DNA of 10,562 bases from Chthoniobacterales bacterium. Its GTDB lineage: Bacteria; Verrucomicrobiota; Verrucomicrobiia; Chthoniobacterales; UBA10450. Below are positions 1 to 6,166 of the stretch, piece by piece. The DNA lies in assembly GCA_013697365.1 (NCBI GenBank), contig JACCXA010000236.1, positions 1 through 10,562 of the forward strand, written 5' to 3'. The position numbers were made by a program, and so were the translations under genes. A model generated the notes under the pieces. The model did not search any database. It had not been told where the DNA came from and saw only the letters and a list, made by a program, of their open reading frames with translations. The stretch's first letter is position 1, and each line of letters opens with the position of its first letter.

Positions 1-177
1 ATAACGCGCGAGCGGCTGGCCTGCTTTGGATTGCAGATAAACGTGATCGCCGTCTCGAAAGGCGAGGCAACGGAATCCATCCCACTTGGGTTCGTATTGC
101 CATTCATGGCCCGACGGAATCGCGTCGACGGAGCGCGCTTCCATCGGCGGAAGCGGGGGCTGGAATGCCAGCGGCAT
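1..177 (-). CDS. ATP-dependent DNA ligase, N-terminal part (cut by window edge)
   Basis: This is the first 59 codons of a gene that runs off the left edge. It starts at an ATG (177-175 on the minus strand) and stays open to base 1. The residues read as the N-terminus of LigC/LigD-type ATP-dependent DNA ligases: a PPMEARSVDAIP stretch (10-21), then YEPKWDGFRCLAF (28-40). Within it, Lys31 in K-W-D-G is the KxDG adenylation motif; ATP attacks this lysine to form the ligase-AMP intermediate that seals DNA nicks. A typical YLQSKAG-type strand follows. No polymerase or nuclease domain precedes the ligase, so it is either a stand-alone ligase or a LigD with another domain order. It lies 81 bases downstream of pckG on the same strand, with no clear Shine-Dalgarno. 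The family is secure, the exact subtype is not. Confidence 0.9.
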   Translation of the reverse strand, partial: MPLAFQPPLPPMEARSVDAIPSGHEWQYEPKWDGFRCLAFRDGDHVYLQSKAGQPLARY

Positions 178-258
178 AGCAGCAAAGGTAGCATGGGCTT
201 GCAGCCTCCGGGCCGTATTCCGGCGCACCTCGCGGGCGTGGCGCGCCAACAATTAACG

Positions 259-2070
259 TCAGCTCGCGAAACGCTCCGCCAGCTTTTTGTGTTGAGCGGT
301 TAGCTCTGGCGGCAGATCAGCACCCAGGGTTTCAAAAAACTCCTGCTGGCCTTGTAGCTCTTTTTTCCACTCGCCAGGCTTGATTGAGAGCAGCTCGGCG
401 AGCGTCTCCTCCGGAACGTTGGCCAGGCCTTGCGTATCCAGATCCGCCGGGCGCGGGATGAATCCCACCGGTGATTCCGTCGCGCCGCCGCGGCCTTCGC
501 AGCGATCGATGACCCACTTCAACACCCGCATGTTGTCGCCGAACCCGGGCCAAAGAAATTTCCCGTCGGCACCCTTGCGGAACCAGTTCACGTGAAAGAT
601 CAGCGGCGGGTTCTGTATTCGCGGCCCGATTTTGAGCCAGTGCTTAAAGTATTGCCCCATGTGGTAACCGCAGAAGGGCAGCATCGCCATGGGATCGCGC
701 CGGACCTGGCCGACCGCGCCGGTGGCCGCAGCGGTTGTTTCCGAGGCCATGGTCGCGCCCGCGTAGACACCGCGCTCCCAGTCAATCGCCTGGAAAACAA
801 GGGGCATGGTGTCGCTGCGCCGACCGCCAAAAATGATCGCGCTTATCGGCACGCCTTCGCCTTTTTCGACATCGGGATCGAGGACGGGATTGTTGCGCAT
901 TGGAACGGCGAAGCGGCTGTTGGGATGCGCAGCTTTCTCCTTGGATTCCGGCGTCCATTCCTTCCCGCGCCAATCGATCGCATGGGCTGGTGCAGGCCCA
1001 TCTTTGCCTTCCCACCAGACATCGTGATCATCCGTCTGCGCCACGTTCGTGTAGAGCGTGTCGCGTTCGATCGACTTCATCGCATTCGGATTCGATTTGT
1101 AACTCGTCCCAGGCACAACCCCGAAGTAGCCGTTCTCTGGATTGACCGCATAAAGCCGGCCGTCCGCGCCGATCTGCATCCAGGCGATGTCGTCACCGAT
1201 CGTCGTGATCTTCCAGCCTTTGTAATGTTCCGGCGGGATGAGCATGGCGAAATTAGTCTTGCCGCAAGCGCTCGGAAAAGCGGCCGCAACGTAATGCTTC
1301 CGCCCTTCGGGTGATTCCACCCCCAGAATGAGCATGTGTTCCGCGAGCCAACCTTGTTGGCGAGCGAGATAGGAGCCGATCCGGAGCGCGAGACATTTTT
1401 TGCTCAGGAGGACATTGCCTCCGTAGCCGGACCCAACGGAGATGATCGCGTTATCCTGCGGGAAATGGCAGATCAGGCGGCGGTCGGGATGGACATCGAG
1501 CAAGGAGTGCACGCCGCGATTCCATTCGCCATTGCTGCTCCCTTCGAGGCGCTTCACTGCCACCTCCCCCATGCGAGTCATGATGCGCATGCTGAGAACG
1601 ACGTAAATCGAATCGGTAATTTCGAATCCGACTTTCGCGAGCGGCGAATCCGGCGGGCCCATGATGTAGGGAATCACGAACATGGTGCGCCCTTCCATCG
1701 CTCCCTTCAGCATCTCGTTTAGTTTTAGGTAGGTTTCGGCTGGATCAGCCCAATTGTTCGTGGGGCCGGCCTCTTCTTTCGTCCGTGTGCAGATGAGCGT
1801 GAATTGCTCGACCCGCGCGACGTCGTTCGGATTCGACCGATGCAAATAGGAGCCGGGAACTTTCTTTTCGTTTAGTTTTTGCAGGATGCCCTGATGCTGC
1901 GCCACCTCGAGAAGATAGGAATTTTCCCTGGCGGAGCCGTCACACCAAAAGATGTTCTCAGGCTGCGTGCGACGGGCGACTTCCTGCACCCAATCGAGCA
2001 CACCTTGATGGGAGATCTTGGTGCCGCCGACTCCCCGCGGCGGAGTGATGGCAGGTGCGAGATTATCCAT
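259..2070 (-). CDS. pckG: Phosphoenolpyruvate carboxykinase (GTP)
   Basis: The enzyme converts oxaloacetate and GTP to phosphoenolpyruvate, GDP and CO2, the entry step of gluconeogenesis in the cytoplasm. The 603-residue product matches the usual length of the GTP family. Visible motifs, numbered from the chosen start, are FWCDGS (41-46), LSKKC (222-226), the PEPCK P-loop FPSACGKTN (265-273), the metal-binding kinase-2 loop IGDDIAWM (291-298), FGGRRSDTMPL (414-424) and the guanine-side FHVNWFRKG (492-500). The A-C-G-K-T-N P-loop separates it from ATP-type PckA. The frame is open up to 2169, but I chose ATG 2070. It has a GAGGGAG Shine-Dalgarno seven bases upstream, family homology begins shortly after it, and the extra 33 residues look non-coding. 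It is transcribed away from the rhomboid-like gene and toward the ligase gene. No key residue is missing. Confidence 0.97.
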   Translation of the reverse strand: MDNLAPAITPPRGVGGTKISHQGVLDWVQEVARRTQPENIFWCDGSARENSYLLEVAQHQGILQKLNEKKVPGSYLHRSNPNDVARVEQFTLICTRTKEEAGPTNNWADPAETYLKLNEMLKGAMEGRTMFVIPYIMGPPDSPLAKVGFEITDSIYVVLSMRIMTRMGEVAVKRLEGSSNGEWNRGVHSLLDVHPDRRLICHFPQDNAIISVGSGYGGNVLLSKKCLALRIGSYLARQQGWLAEHMLILGVESPEGRKHYVAAAFPSACGKTNFAMLIPPEHYKGWKITTIGDDIAWMQIGADGRLYAVNPENGYFGVVPGTSYKSNPNAMKSIERDTLYTNVAQTDDHDVWWEGKDGPAPAHAIDWRGKEWTPESKEKAAHPNSRFAVPMRNNPVLDPDVEKGEGVPISAIIFGGRRSDTMPLVFQAIDWERGVYAGATMASETTAAATGAVGQVRRDPMAMLPFCGYHMGQYFKHWLKIGPRIQNPPLIFHVNWFRKGADGKFLWPGFGDNMRVLKWVIDRCEGRGGATESPVGFIPRPADLDTQGLANVPEETLAELLSIKPGEWKKELQGQQEFFETLGADLPPELTAQHKKLAERFAS

Positions 2071-2077
2071 AGTGTTG

Positions 2078-2092
2078 CTCCCTCGAAGGGAG
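2078..2092 (-). promoter_or_regulatory. pckG Shine-Dalgarno held in a small hairpin
   Basis: On the pckG strand the leader reads CTCCCT-TCG-AGGGAG, then seven bases, then ATG. The six-base arms are perfectly complementary around a three-base loop. The 3' arm is the purine-rich Shine-Dalgarno itself, so the folded RNA would hide the ribosome binding site. This site also decides the start codon of pckG. The sequence shows the arms; regulation is inference. Confidence 0.5.
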
Positions 2093-2095
2093 ATC

Positions 2096-2124
2096 ACGGT
2101 ATTTTCGCTCGTGGGGTTGTCCAA
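2096..2124 (-). promoter_or_regulatory. Possible sigma-70-type promoter for pckG
   Basis: On the minus strand a TTGGAC hexamer (2124-2119) and a TACCGT hexamer (2101-2096) are separated by 17 bases. The -35 is close to consensus, while the -10 matches only partly. It sits 26 bases above the pckG ATG, so the leader would be short and begin close to the Shine-Dalgarno hairpin. This is a by-eye match to an E. coli consensus and may not hold in this phylum. Confidence 0.3.
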
Positions 2125-2154
2125 GTTAAAACTGCGGTGGGGCGGTCCCGAGAG

Positions 2155-2188
2155 GCATGATCTCTGCATGAATCAGGTTCGAACCTGA
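2155..2188. promoter_or_regulatory. 16-bp perfect palindrome and GCATGA direct repeat (candidate operator)
   Basis: TCAGGTTCGAACCTGA at 2173-2188 is its own reverse complement. Directly beside it, GCATGA occurs twice (2155-2160 and 2166-2171), 11 bases apart, about one helical turn. Both lie in the 184-base gap between the divergent pckG and rhomboid-like genes. A palindrome with no loop suits a dimeric regulator better than an RNA hairpin. No regulator can be named. Confidence 0.4.
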
Positions 2189-2254
2189 AAGATCAGCTTT
2201 GCAGCACGGCGAACGTCGCTTGCACCTGCGAACCGCGCGCCGTTTATTGCCTCC

Positions 2255-3082
2255 ATGTATGGGGTCACCACCTCCGATGATTACCAACCGGTGACGTGGG
2301 TGGGCCGTTATCCGGTGCATGTCACGACGCTGCTCGTGGCGTTGCATTCCGTAGCCGCCGTTTTCGCGTGTTTCGTTCCGAGCTTTTTTAACGCGCTGAT
2401 GTTCGACAGCGCCGCCGTCCTGAACGGCGCGGTCTGGCAGATCGCCACTTACGCCTTTGTTCATCCGCCGTCCGGGCTGCTTTGGTTCGCGATCGAGATG
2501 TACATGCTCTTCATGTTCGGCCAGGAGGTGGAGCGCTACATCGGCCGGCGGGCCTTCATCACTCTTTATTTGTTGCTTCTTCTCGCTCCCACGCTGCTCC
2601 TCACTCTTTGGGGATTGAGCGAGCGCACCGGGCTGGCCGGATCATCTGGTCTGCACTTCGCGGTCTTCGTGGCCTTCGCCACAATTTTTCCGCGCGTAGA
2701 AATGTTTCTGCGCATCCTCGCCAAATGGGTTGCACTCGTCCTGGGCGCAATCCTGACCCTGCAACTGTTCGCCGCTCGCGCCTGGCCGGAACTGGCGGTC
2801 CTTTGGCTCAGCATCGGAGGTGCCTTCCTTTTTATTCGTCTCCGGGGGATTGGACCAGAGCTGGAATGGTTGACCGCGCTCAAAGACAAACTCCAACCGA
2901 AACCGAAGTTCAAAGTGGTGCCGAGATCAAGCCCACGTCGCGTCGTTGAGCCCGAGAATGTCTACGAGTCGATTGATCCGCTCCTTGAGAAAATTTCGAA
3001 ATCAGGAATCAACAGCCTGACGGCAAACGAGCGGCGAGCCCTCGATCGGGCGCGTAATCAGCTTTTGAAGAAGTCGCCGTAA
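2255..3082 (+). CDS. Rhomboid-family membrane protein with DUF6576-like tail, probably not a standard protease
   Basis: This 275-residue polytopic membrane protein has hydrophobic segments near 22-42, 55-70, 74-90, 100-120, 130-146, 155-172 and 178-195. FMFGQEVERYIGRRAFITLYLL (87-108, read in parts) matches the rhomboid TM2-loop-TM3 region. GSSG (129-132) matches the GxSG motif, which would make Ser131 the nucleophile. The TM6 block usually reads H-x-G-G-A; here it is LSIGGAF with Ser186 in the histidine position. The TM2 HxxxN positions appear to be Trp77 and Glu81. The tail (about 236-272, IDPLLEKISKSG then LTANERRAL) resembles DUF6576, often fused to rhomboids in Bacteroidota and Verrucomicrobiota. 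Rhomboids cleave transmembrane helices, but without the histidine of the Ser-His dyad this one may only bind membrane proteins. The ATG start lacks a clear Shine-Dalgarno. Confidence 0.8.
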   Translation: MYGVTTSDDYQPVTWVGRYPVHVTTLLVALHSVAAVFACFVPSFFNALMFDSAAVLNGAVWQIATYAFVHPPSGLLWFAIEMYMLFMFGQEVERYIGRRAFITLYLLLLLAPTLLLTLWGLSERTGLAGSSGLHFAVFVAFATIFPRVEMFLRILAKWVALVLGAILTLQLFAARAWPELAVLWLSIGGAFLFIRLRGIGPELEWLTALKDKLQPKPKFKVVPRSSPRRVVEPENVYESIDPLLEKISKSGINSLTANERRALDRARNQLLKKSP

Positions 3083-3121
3083 GCGATTGCTGGAGGTGGC
3101 GGGGCAGGCCGGATTTATTGG

Positions 3122-3200
3122 GCCACGGATCACGGATGAACCGGTCAGCTTTGGAATTCATCTCTTCCGAATCCGTGTTTCATCTGTGTTGATCCGTGGC
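3122..3200. repeat. Inverted repeat of the CCACGGATCA type
   Basis: The arms GCCACGGATCA (3122-3132) and TGATCCGTGGC (3190-3200) are perfect complements. A second matching pair, GATGAA (3135-3140) and TTCATC (3179-3184), lies just inside. The centre holds related ATCCGTGT-like words. The element occupies most of the gap between the rhomboid-like and glycosyltransferase genes and runs five bases into the latter. I recall similar ACGGAT-rich words as dispersed intergenic repeats in Verrucomicrobiota and other phyla, but only one copy is in this window. Confidence 0.7.
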
Positions 3201-3981
3201 TGAAATCTCCGACCGCGCCGCTGCTGGCAGCTCCGCTCCGACCATCAGCATCATCGTTCCTTCCTGGCACGACGCCGAAAATCTGTCCGCTTTACTTCCG
3301 GTCCTGGCGGGCCTAAACGGAATCCGGGAAATCATCGTCGCCGACGCAGGTGGAGATGCGGCGACGGAACATCTGGCGCGGCGGCACGGTGCAATCCTTT
3401 GCAGCTGCCCCGCGCCAAATCGAGGCGCCCAAATGAACCTTGGTGCCAGGGCTGCCTCAGCTGACATGCTTCTTTTCCAGCACGCCGACACCGAGCTGAC
3501 CGCCAGGCACGTGAGTGCGATTGACCTGGCCTGCCGCGAGCCCGCGGTCATCGGCGGCGCGTTCTTTCGGAAATTCGACGATCGCCACCCGCGTCTGATG
3601 TGGCTCGAACAGTTTGCGCGGTTTCTGACGCGGAACGGCGGGACGCTCTACGGCGACCAGTCGGTGTTCGTGCGGCGCGAAGTTTTTTCGCAGCTCGACG
3701 GGTTTGCCGAAATCCCACTGATGGAGGACATGGAATTTTCACGCCGCCTCCGCGCCGCTGGGAAAGTAGTGGTCCTCGATCCACCGGTGGGAACCTCATC
3801 GCGGCGGCATTCGCGCGAAGGCGCCTGGCGAAAAACGATCCAGAACGGATTGTTCATCCTCCTCTACAAAATCGGCGTTTCACCGCGGCGGCTGCATCGC
3901 TGGTATTACGCAGACAGGCCGGCGAGCGGGCCACAAGCTGACAAATCGTTTCCGCAGGAGCCGCGCGCAGCGGAACGATAA
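3196..3981 (+). CDS. Family 2 glycosyltransferase, TIGR04283-type
   Basis: This 261-residue protein has a GT-A fold. ISIIVPSWHDAENL (17-30) is the nucleotide-sugar-binding first strand, EIIVADAGG (45-53) follows, and HADTEL (96-101) carries the DxD-like metal site. GGAFFRKFD (120-128), LYGDQSVFVRR (151-161) and LMEDMEFSRRLRAAGK (175-190) with a likely catalytic Glu-Asp pair (177-178) are hallmarks of TIGR04283, the family named for its association with radical-SAM/selenodomain proteins. No such partner is visible here. The sugar and acceptor are unknown. The only usable upstream start is GTG 3196: TGA at 3190-3192 closes the frame, and the domain begins at residue 16. That GTG lies in an inverted repeat, and the last residues come from a hairpin-forming segment. 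There is no Shine-Dalgarno. It converges on the EIIA gene with an 11-base gap. Confidence 0.9.
   Translation: MAEISDRAAAGSSAPTISIIVPSWHDAENLSALLPVLAGLNGIREIIVADAGGDAATEHLARRHGAILCSCPAPNRGAQMNLGARAASADMLLFQHADTELTARHVSAIDLACREPAVIGGAFFRKFDDRHPRLMWLEQFARFLTRNGGTLYGDQSVFVRREVFSQLDGFAEIPLMEDMEFSRRLRAAGKVVVLDPPVGTSSRRHSREGAWRKTIQNGLFILLYKIGVSPRRLHRWYYADRPASGPQADKSFPQEPRAAER
3945..3979. repeat. Hairpin at the 3' end of the glycosyltransferase gene, possible terminator
   Basis: ATCGTTTCCGC (3945-3955) pairs with GCGGAACGAT (3970-3979), giving ten base pairs with one bulged T around a 14-base loop. The right arm reaches the first base of the TAA stop. It sits where two genes converge, so it could stop transcription from both sides, but no run of T follows on either strand. 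It could equally be a REP-like element that became part of the coding end. Confidence 0.45.
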
Positions 3982-3992
3982 AGCCCGGACTC

Positions 3993-4460
3993 TCACTCGA
4001 GAAGCAAGGACGCTTCCCGCAGCAAGGTCACGAACTCGTTCGGCGTCGCTGAGCTCATGAGCGCGGCGCGATTTTCGTCGTCTTTCGTCAGCCGCGCGAG
4101 GGCGCCCACGCAGACCAAATAGTCTTTCACCATTCGCTGCGGCACACCAACCACGAAAATCAGATGGGCCAGCTCGCCTTTCTCACCGAAGGGCACCCCG
4201 GCCCGACTCCGCCCAATGCCAAGCACAATCGTGCTCACCAAGGCCGTGCGCGAATGCGGGAAAGCGACCCCGTTGCCCATGAACGTGGTGTGCACCTCTT
4301 CGCGCGCGCGCACTTCCGCCAGAAATTTGGCTGTCTCTTCCACCGCGCCCGCGCCACCCATTGTTCCAACGATTTCCCGCAACGCTTCGTCTCTGCTCTG
4401 CGCACGCACCTCGAGCGTGACACGGTCCTCCTCGAGCAGATCTGCTAACACGATGGCCAT
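3993..4460 (-). CDS. PTS EIIA domain protein (fructose/nitrogen type, PtsN-like)
   Basis: This 155-residue single-domain protein matches EIIA of the fructose/mannitol/nitrogen PTS family. DLLEEDRVTLEV starts the domain. GNGVAFPHSRT (62-72) carries the phosphoaccepting His69, which takes phosphate from HPr or NPr. A hydrophobic IFVVGVP strand (101-107) and LARLTKDDENRAALMSSAT (121-139) close the fold. No EIIB, EIIC, HPr or EI gene lies nearby, so a regulatory PtsN-like role is more likely than sugar import. The frame extends to an ATG at 4526, but homology starts at ATG 4460, and the longer form would overlap the divergent DUF2270 gene. No good Shine-Dalgarno precedes either start. The family is certain, the physiological partner unknown. 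Confidence 0.9.
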   Translation of the reverse strand: MAIVLADLLEEDRVTLEVRAQSRDEALREIVGTMGGAGAVEETAKFLAEVRAREEVHTTFMGNGVAFPHSRTALVSTIVLGIGRSRAGVPFGEKGELAHLIFVVGVPQRMVKDYLVCVGALARLTKDDENRAALMSSATPNEFVTLLREASLLLE

Positions 4461-4519
4461 GTGGGTTCCGAGGATTTGGTGGATTAACCCGGCAAAGGCA
4501 GTTATCCAATCACTCAGCT

Positions 4520-5233
4520 GTGGCAAACGAAAACACTGGAACGAACGACGAAAGGACGGTCTCGCTTCAGCGAAGTGTTTATGATCCCGGCTATGTCAAT
4601 GCGATGTCGCATTTTTACCGGGGCGAGCTCGGGCGCATCATGGTCTGGCGGCAGCGGCTCGACATCACTACGAATTGGGCCATCACGAGCAGCACCGCTA
4701 TTATCACCATCGCGTTCGCGAATCGCGAGGTGCCGCACATCATTTTCTTTTTCAATCTCGCAATCGTCTGGGGAATGCTCTGGATCGAAGCGCGCCGCTA
4801 TCGGTTTTACGATGCTTTCCGCGCCCGTGTCCGCATGCTCGAAGCGCACTTCCTCGTACCGATGGTGATGGAGAATCGCCAGATGCTGCAGGGCGAATGG
4901 AAGAAGCTCGTCTGTGAAGACTTGATCCTGCCGCGTTTCAAGATCACCAAACTGGAAGCAGTCGGCCGGCGCTTGAAACGCAATTACGTCTTCATTTTCA
5001 TCCTCATCATTGTCGCCTGGGTGACGAAAATATTCCTGCACGCGACTCAGCCCATGGATAACGTGGGCGGGTTTTATCGCGCGTTACGCGTCGGACATAT
5101 TCCATCCTGGCTGGTCGCTTTGATCTTTTTTGCGACTTTGCTTTCCGTCATCGGGATCACGATTTACGTGAGCAAGAAGAGCACGGGAGAGATTTCTGAG
5201 TTCGGAACGCATCGCTCGCTCTGGCGGATCTGA
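4520..5233 (+). CDS. DUF2270 membrane protein
   Basis: This 237-residue membrane protein of unknown function resembles DUF2270. The conserved front is MSHFYRGELGRIMVWRQRLD (29-48), followed by TTNWA. Hydrophobic segments lie near 53-67, 72-89, 156-174 and 196-217. Two close pairs of helices therefore flank a charged cytoplasmic-looking middle (90-155) with many Arg, Glu and Lys residues. I chose GTG 4520, which gives a family-like length. An internal ATG at 4604 begins exactly at the conserved block and is an alternative. No Shine-Dalgarno is seen at either. mazG follows 34 bases downstream on the same strand, so the two are probably co-transcribed. The biochemical role is unknown. Confidence 0.8.
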   Translation: MANENTGTNDERTVSLQRSVYDPGYVNAMSHFYRGELGRIMVWRQRLDITTNWAITSSTAIITIAFANREVPHIIFFFNLAIVWGMLWIEARRYRFYDAFRARVRMLEAHFLVPMVMENRQMLQGEWKKLVCEDLILPRFKITKLEAVGRRLKRNYVFIFILIIVAWVTKIFLHATQPMDNVGGFYRALRVGHIPSWLVALIFFATLLSVIGITIYVSKKSTGEISEFGTHRSLWRI

Positions 5234-5267
5234 GCCTGCTGCAGAGCTGCCTGCCGTAAGTGAAACA

Positions 5268-6080
5268 ATGGACAACTCGACGCCTCCCGCTCTCGACCCG
5301 CAGCTTGCCGGCTTCGTTCAACTTTGCGCTGTGGTGGCCCGGCTCCGCGCACCTGATGGCTGCCCGTGGGATCGCGAGCAAACGAACGAATCACTCGTGC
5401 CGAAATTACTCGAAGAAGCTTACGAAGTGGCCGAGGCCATTCGCGAGCGCGATGACACCAATCTGCGTGAGGAACTCGGCGACGTGATGCTGTTGATCGC
5501 GATGCACGCGCAGATCGCGAGCGAACGCGGCGGATTCTCGATGGAAGAGGTTCTCCGTGACATCACCACGAAATTGATCCGCCGGCATCCGCATGTTTTC
5601 GGTGGAAGCGAAGCGCACGATGCGGGCGCGGTGGTGAAGCTGTGGGATTCCGTCAAGCGCGCGGAGAAGAAGGACGAGGATTCGCATTACCTGACCGGGG
5701 TGGCCAAGGCGCTGCCGGCGCTAATGCGGGCGCAGAAGATTCAAAAGAAAGCCGCGCATGTGAACTTCGATTGGGATGATATCGCGGACGTCGTCGCGAA
5801 GGTGGACGAGGAACTCGCGGAGACTAAGGAGGCCCTGGATGACCGACTTGCTTCCAGGATCGCGGAGGAGCTTGGAGATCTGCTTTTCGCGGTCGTGAAT
5901 CTAGCGCGCCGGCAGAAGCTGGAAGCCGAAACGCTTCTGCAGAGTGCGACCGACAAATTCGTGCGGCGTTTCCACGCGCTCGAAGACGAACTCAAAGATC
6001 ACGGCAGGAAGCTAGGTGAGGTGGAATTAGCGGAGTTGGATGCAATCTGGAACGCGCAGAAGATCGCAGCGCGCCTCTGA
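5268..6080 (+). CDS. mazG: Nucleoside triphosphate pyrophosphohydrolase MazG
   Basis: MazG hydrolyses NTPs and dNTPs to the monophosphate and pyrophosphate, cleaning abnormal nucleotides from the pool and, in E. coli, influencing ppGpp level. The 270-residue protein has the two-domain layout of full-length MazG. Domain 1 has LRAPDGCPWDREQT (26-39), EEAYEV (49-54) and EELGD (68-72), the acidic metal-binding set. Domain 2 repeats it with EELAE (181-185) and EELGD (200-204). Both acidic sets look complete, so both domains could bind magnesium; in E. coli the C-terminal one carries the activity. The block LIRRHPHVFGG (103-113) and the LWDSVKRAEK linker are also family features. Start ATG 5268 has only a weak AAGTGA upstream. 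It follows the DUF2270 gene by 34 bases and converges on mtnA, with an inverted repeat between them. Confidence 0.96.
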   Translation: MDNSTPPALDPQLAGFVQLCAVVARLRAPDGCPWDREQTNESLVPKLLEEAYEVAEAIRERDDTNLREELGDVMLLIAMHAQIASERGGFSMEEVLRDITTKLIRRHPHVFGGSEAHDAGAVVKLWDSVKRAEKKDEDSHYLTGVAKALPALMRAQKIQKKAAHVNFDWDDIADVVAKVDEELAETKEALDDRLASRIAEELGDLLFAVVNLARRQKLEAETLLQSATDKFVRRFHALEDELKDHGRKLGEVELAELDAIWNAQKIAARL

Positions 6081-6093
6081 CGGCGGCGGGTCG

Positions 6094-6166
6094 CGAAGGG
6101 GCGACACTCCTGTCCAATGCTTTACGCGCACGATTGCAGACCGGCGACAGGAGTGTCGCCTCTTCG
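6094..6166. repeat. Inverted repeat with 21-bp arms overlapping the end of mtnA
   Basis: The arms at 6094-6114 and 6146-6166 are complementary over 21 bases with one mismatch. Their shared core is GGCGACACTCCTGTC. The loop is 31 bases. The element lies between the converging mazG and mtnA genes and could act as a bidirectional terminator-like hairpin, although no T-run follows. I recall the word GGCGACACTCCTGTC as a recurrent element in Verrucomicrobiota genomes. That memory needs a genome-wide count. Confidence 0.85.

Noticed and set aside
31..303. Plus-strand open frame of 90 codons at the left edge
   Set aside because: It is antisense to the ligase N-terminus and the end of pckG, both of which show clear family motifs; its own product looks random.
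592..1314. Plus-strand open frame of 240 codons inside pckG
   Set aside because: It is the reverse shadow of a well-conserved pckG region, with Arg/His-rich composition typical of antisense frames in GC-rich DNA.
2071..2169. Longer pckG start at 2169 (33 extra residues)
   Set aside because: The extension has no resemblance to the family, contains the likely promoter and leader hairpin, and ATG 2070 has the good Shine-Dalgarno.
2166..2200. tRNA T-arm-like GGTTCGAACC
   Set aside because: The loop is six bases rather than seven, and there are no acceptor, D or anticodon stems around it on either strand.
4461..4526. EIIA protein starting at ATG 4526
   Set aside because: The added 22 residues lie outside the EIIA domain and would overlap the start of the divergent DUF2270 gene.
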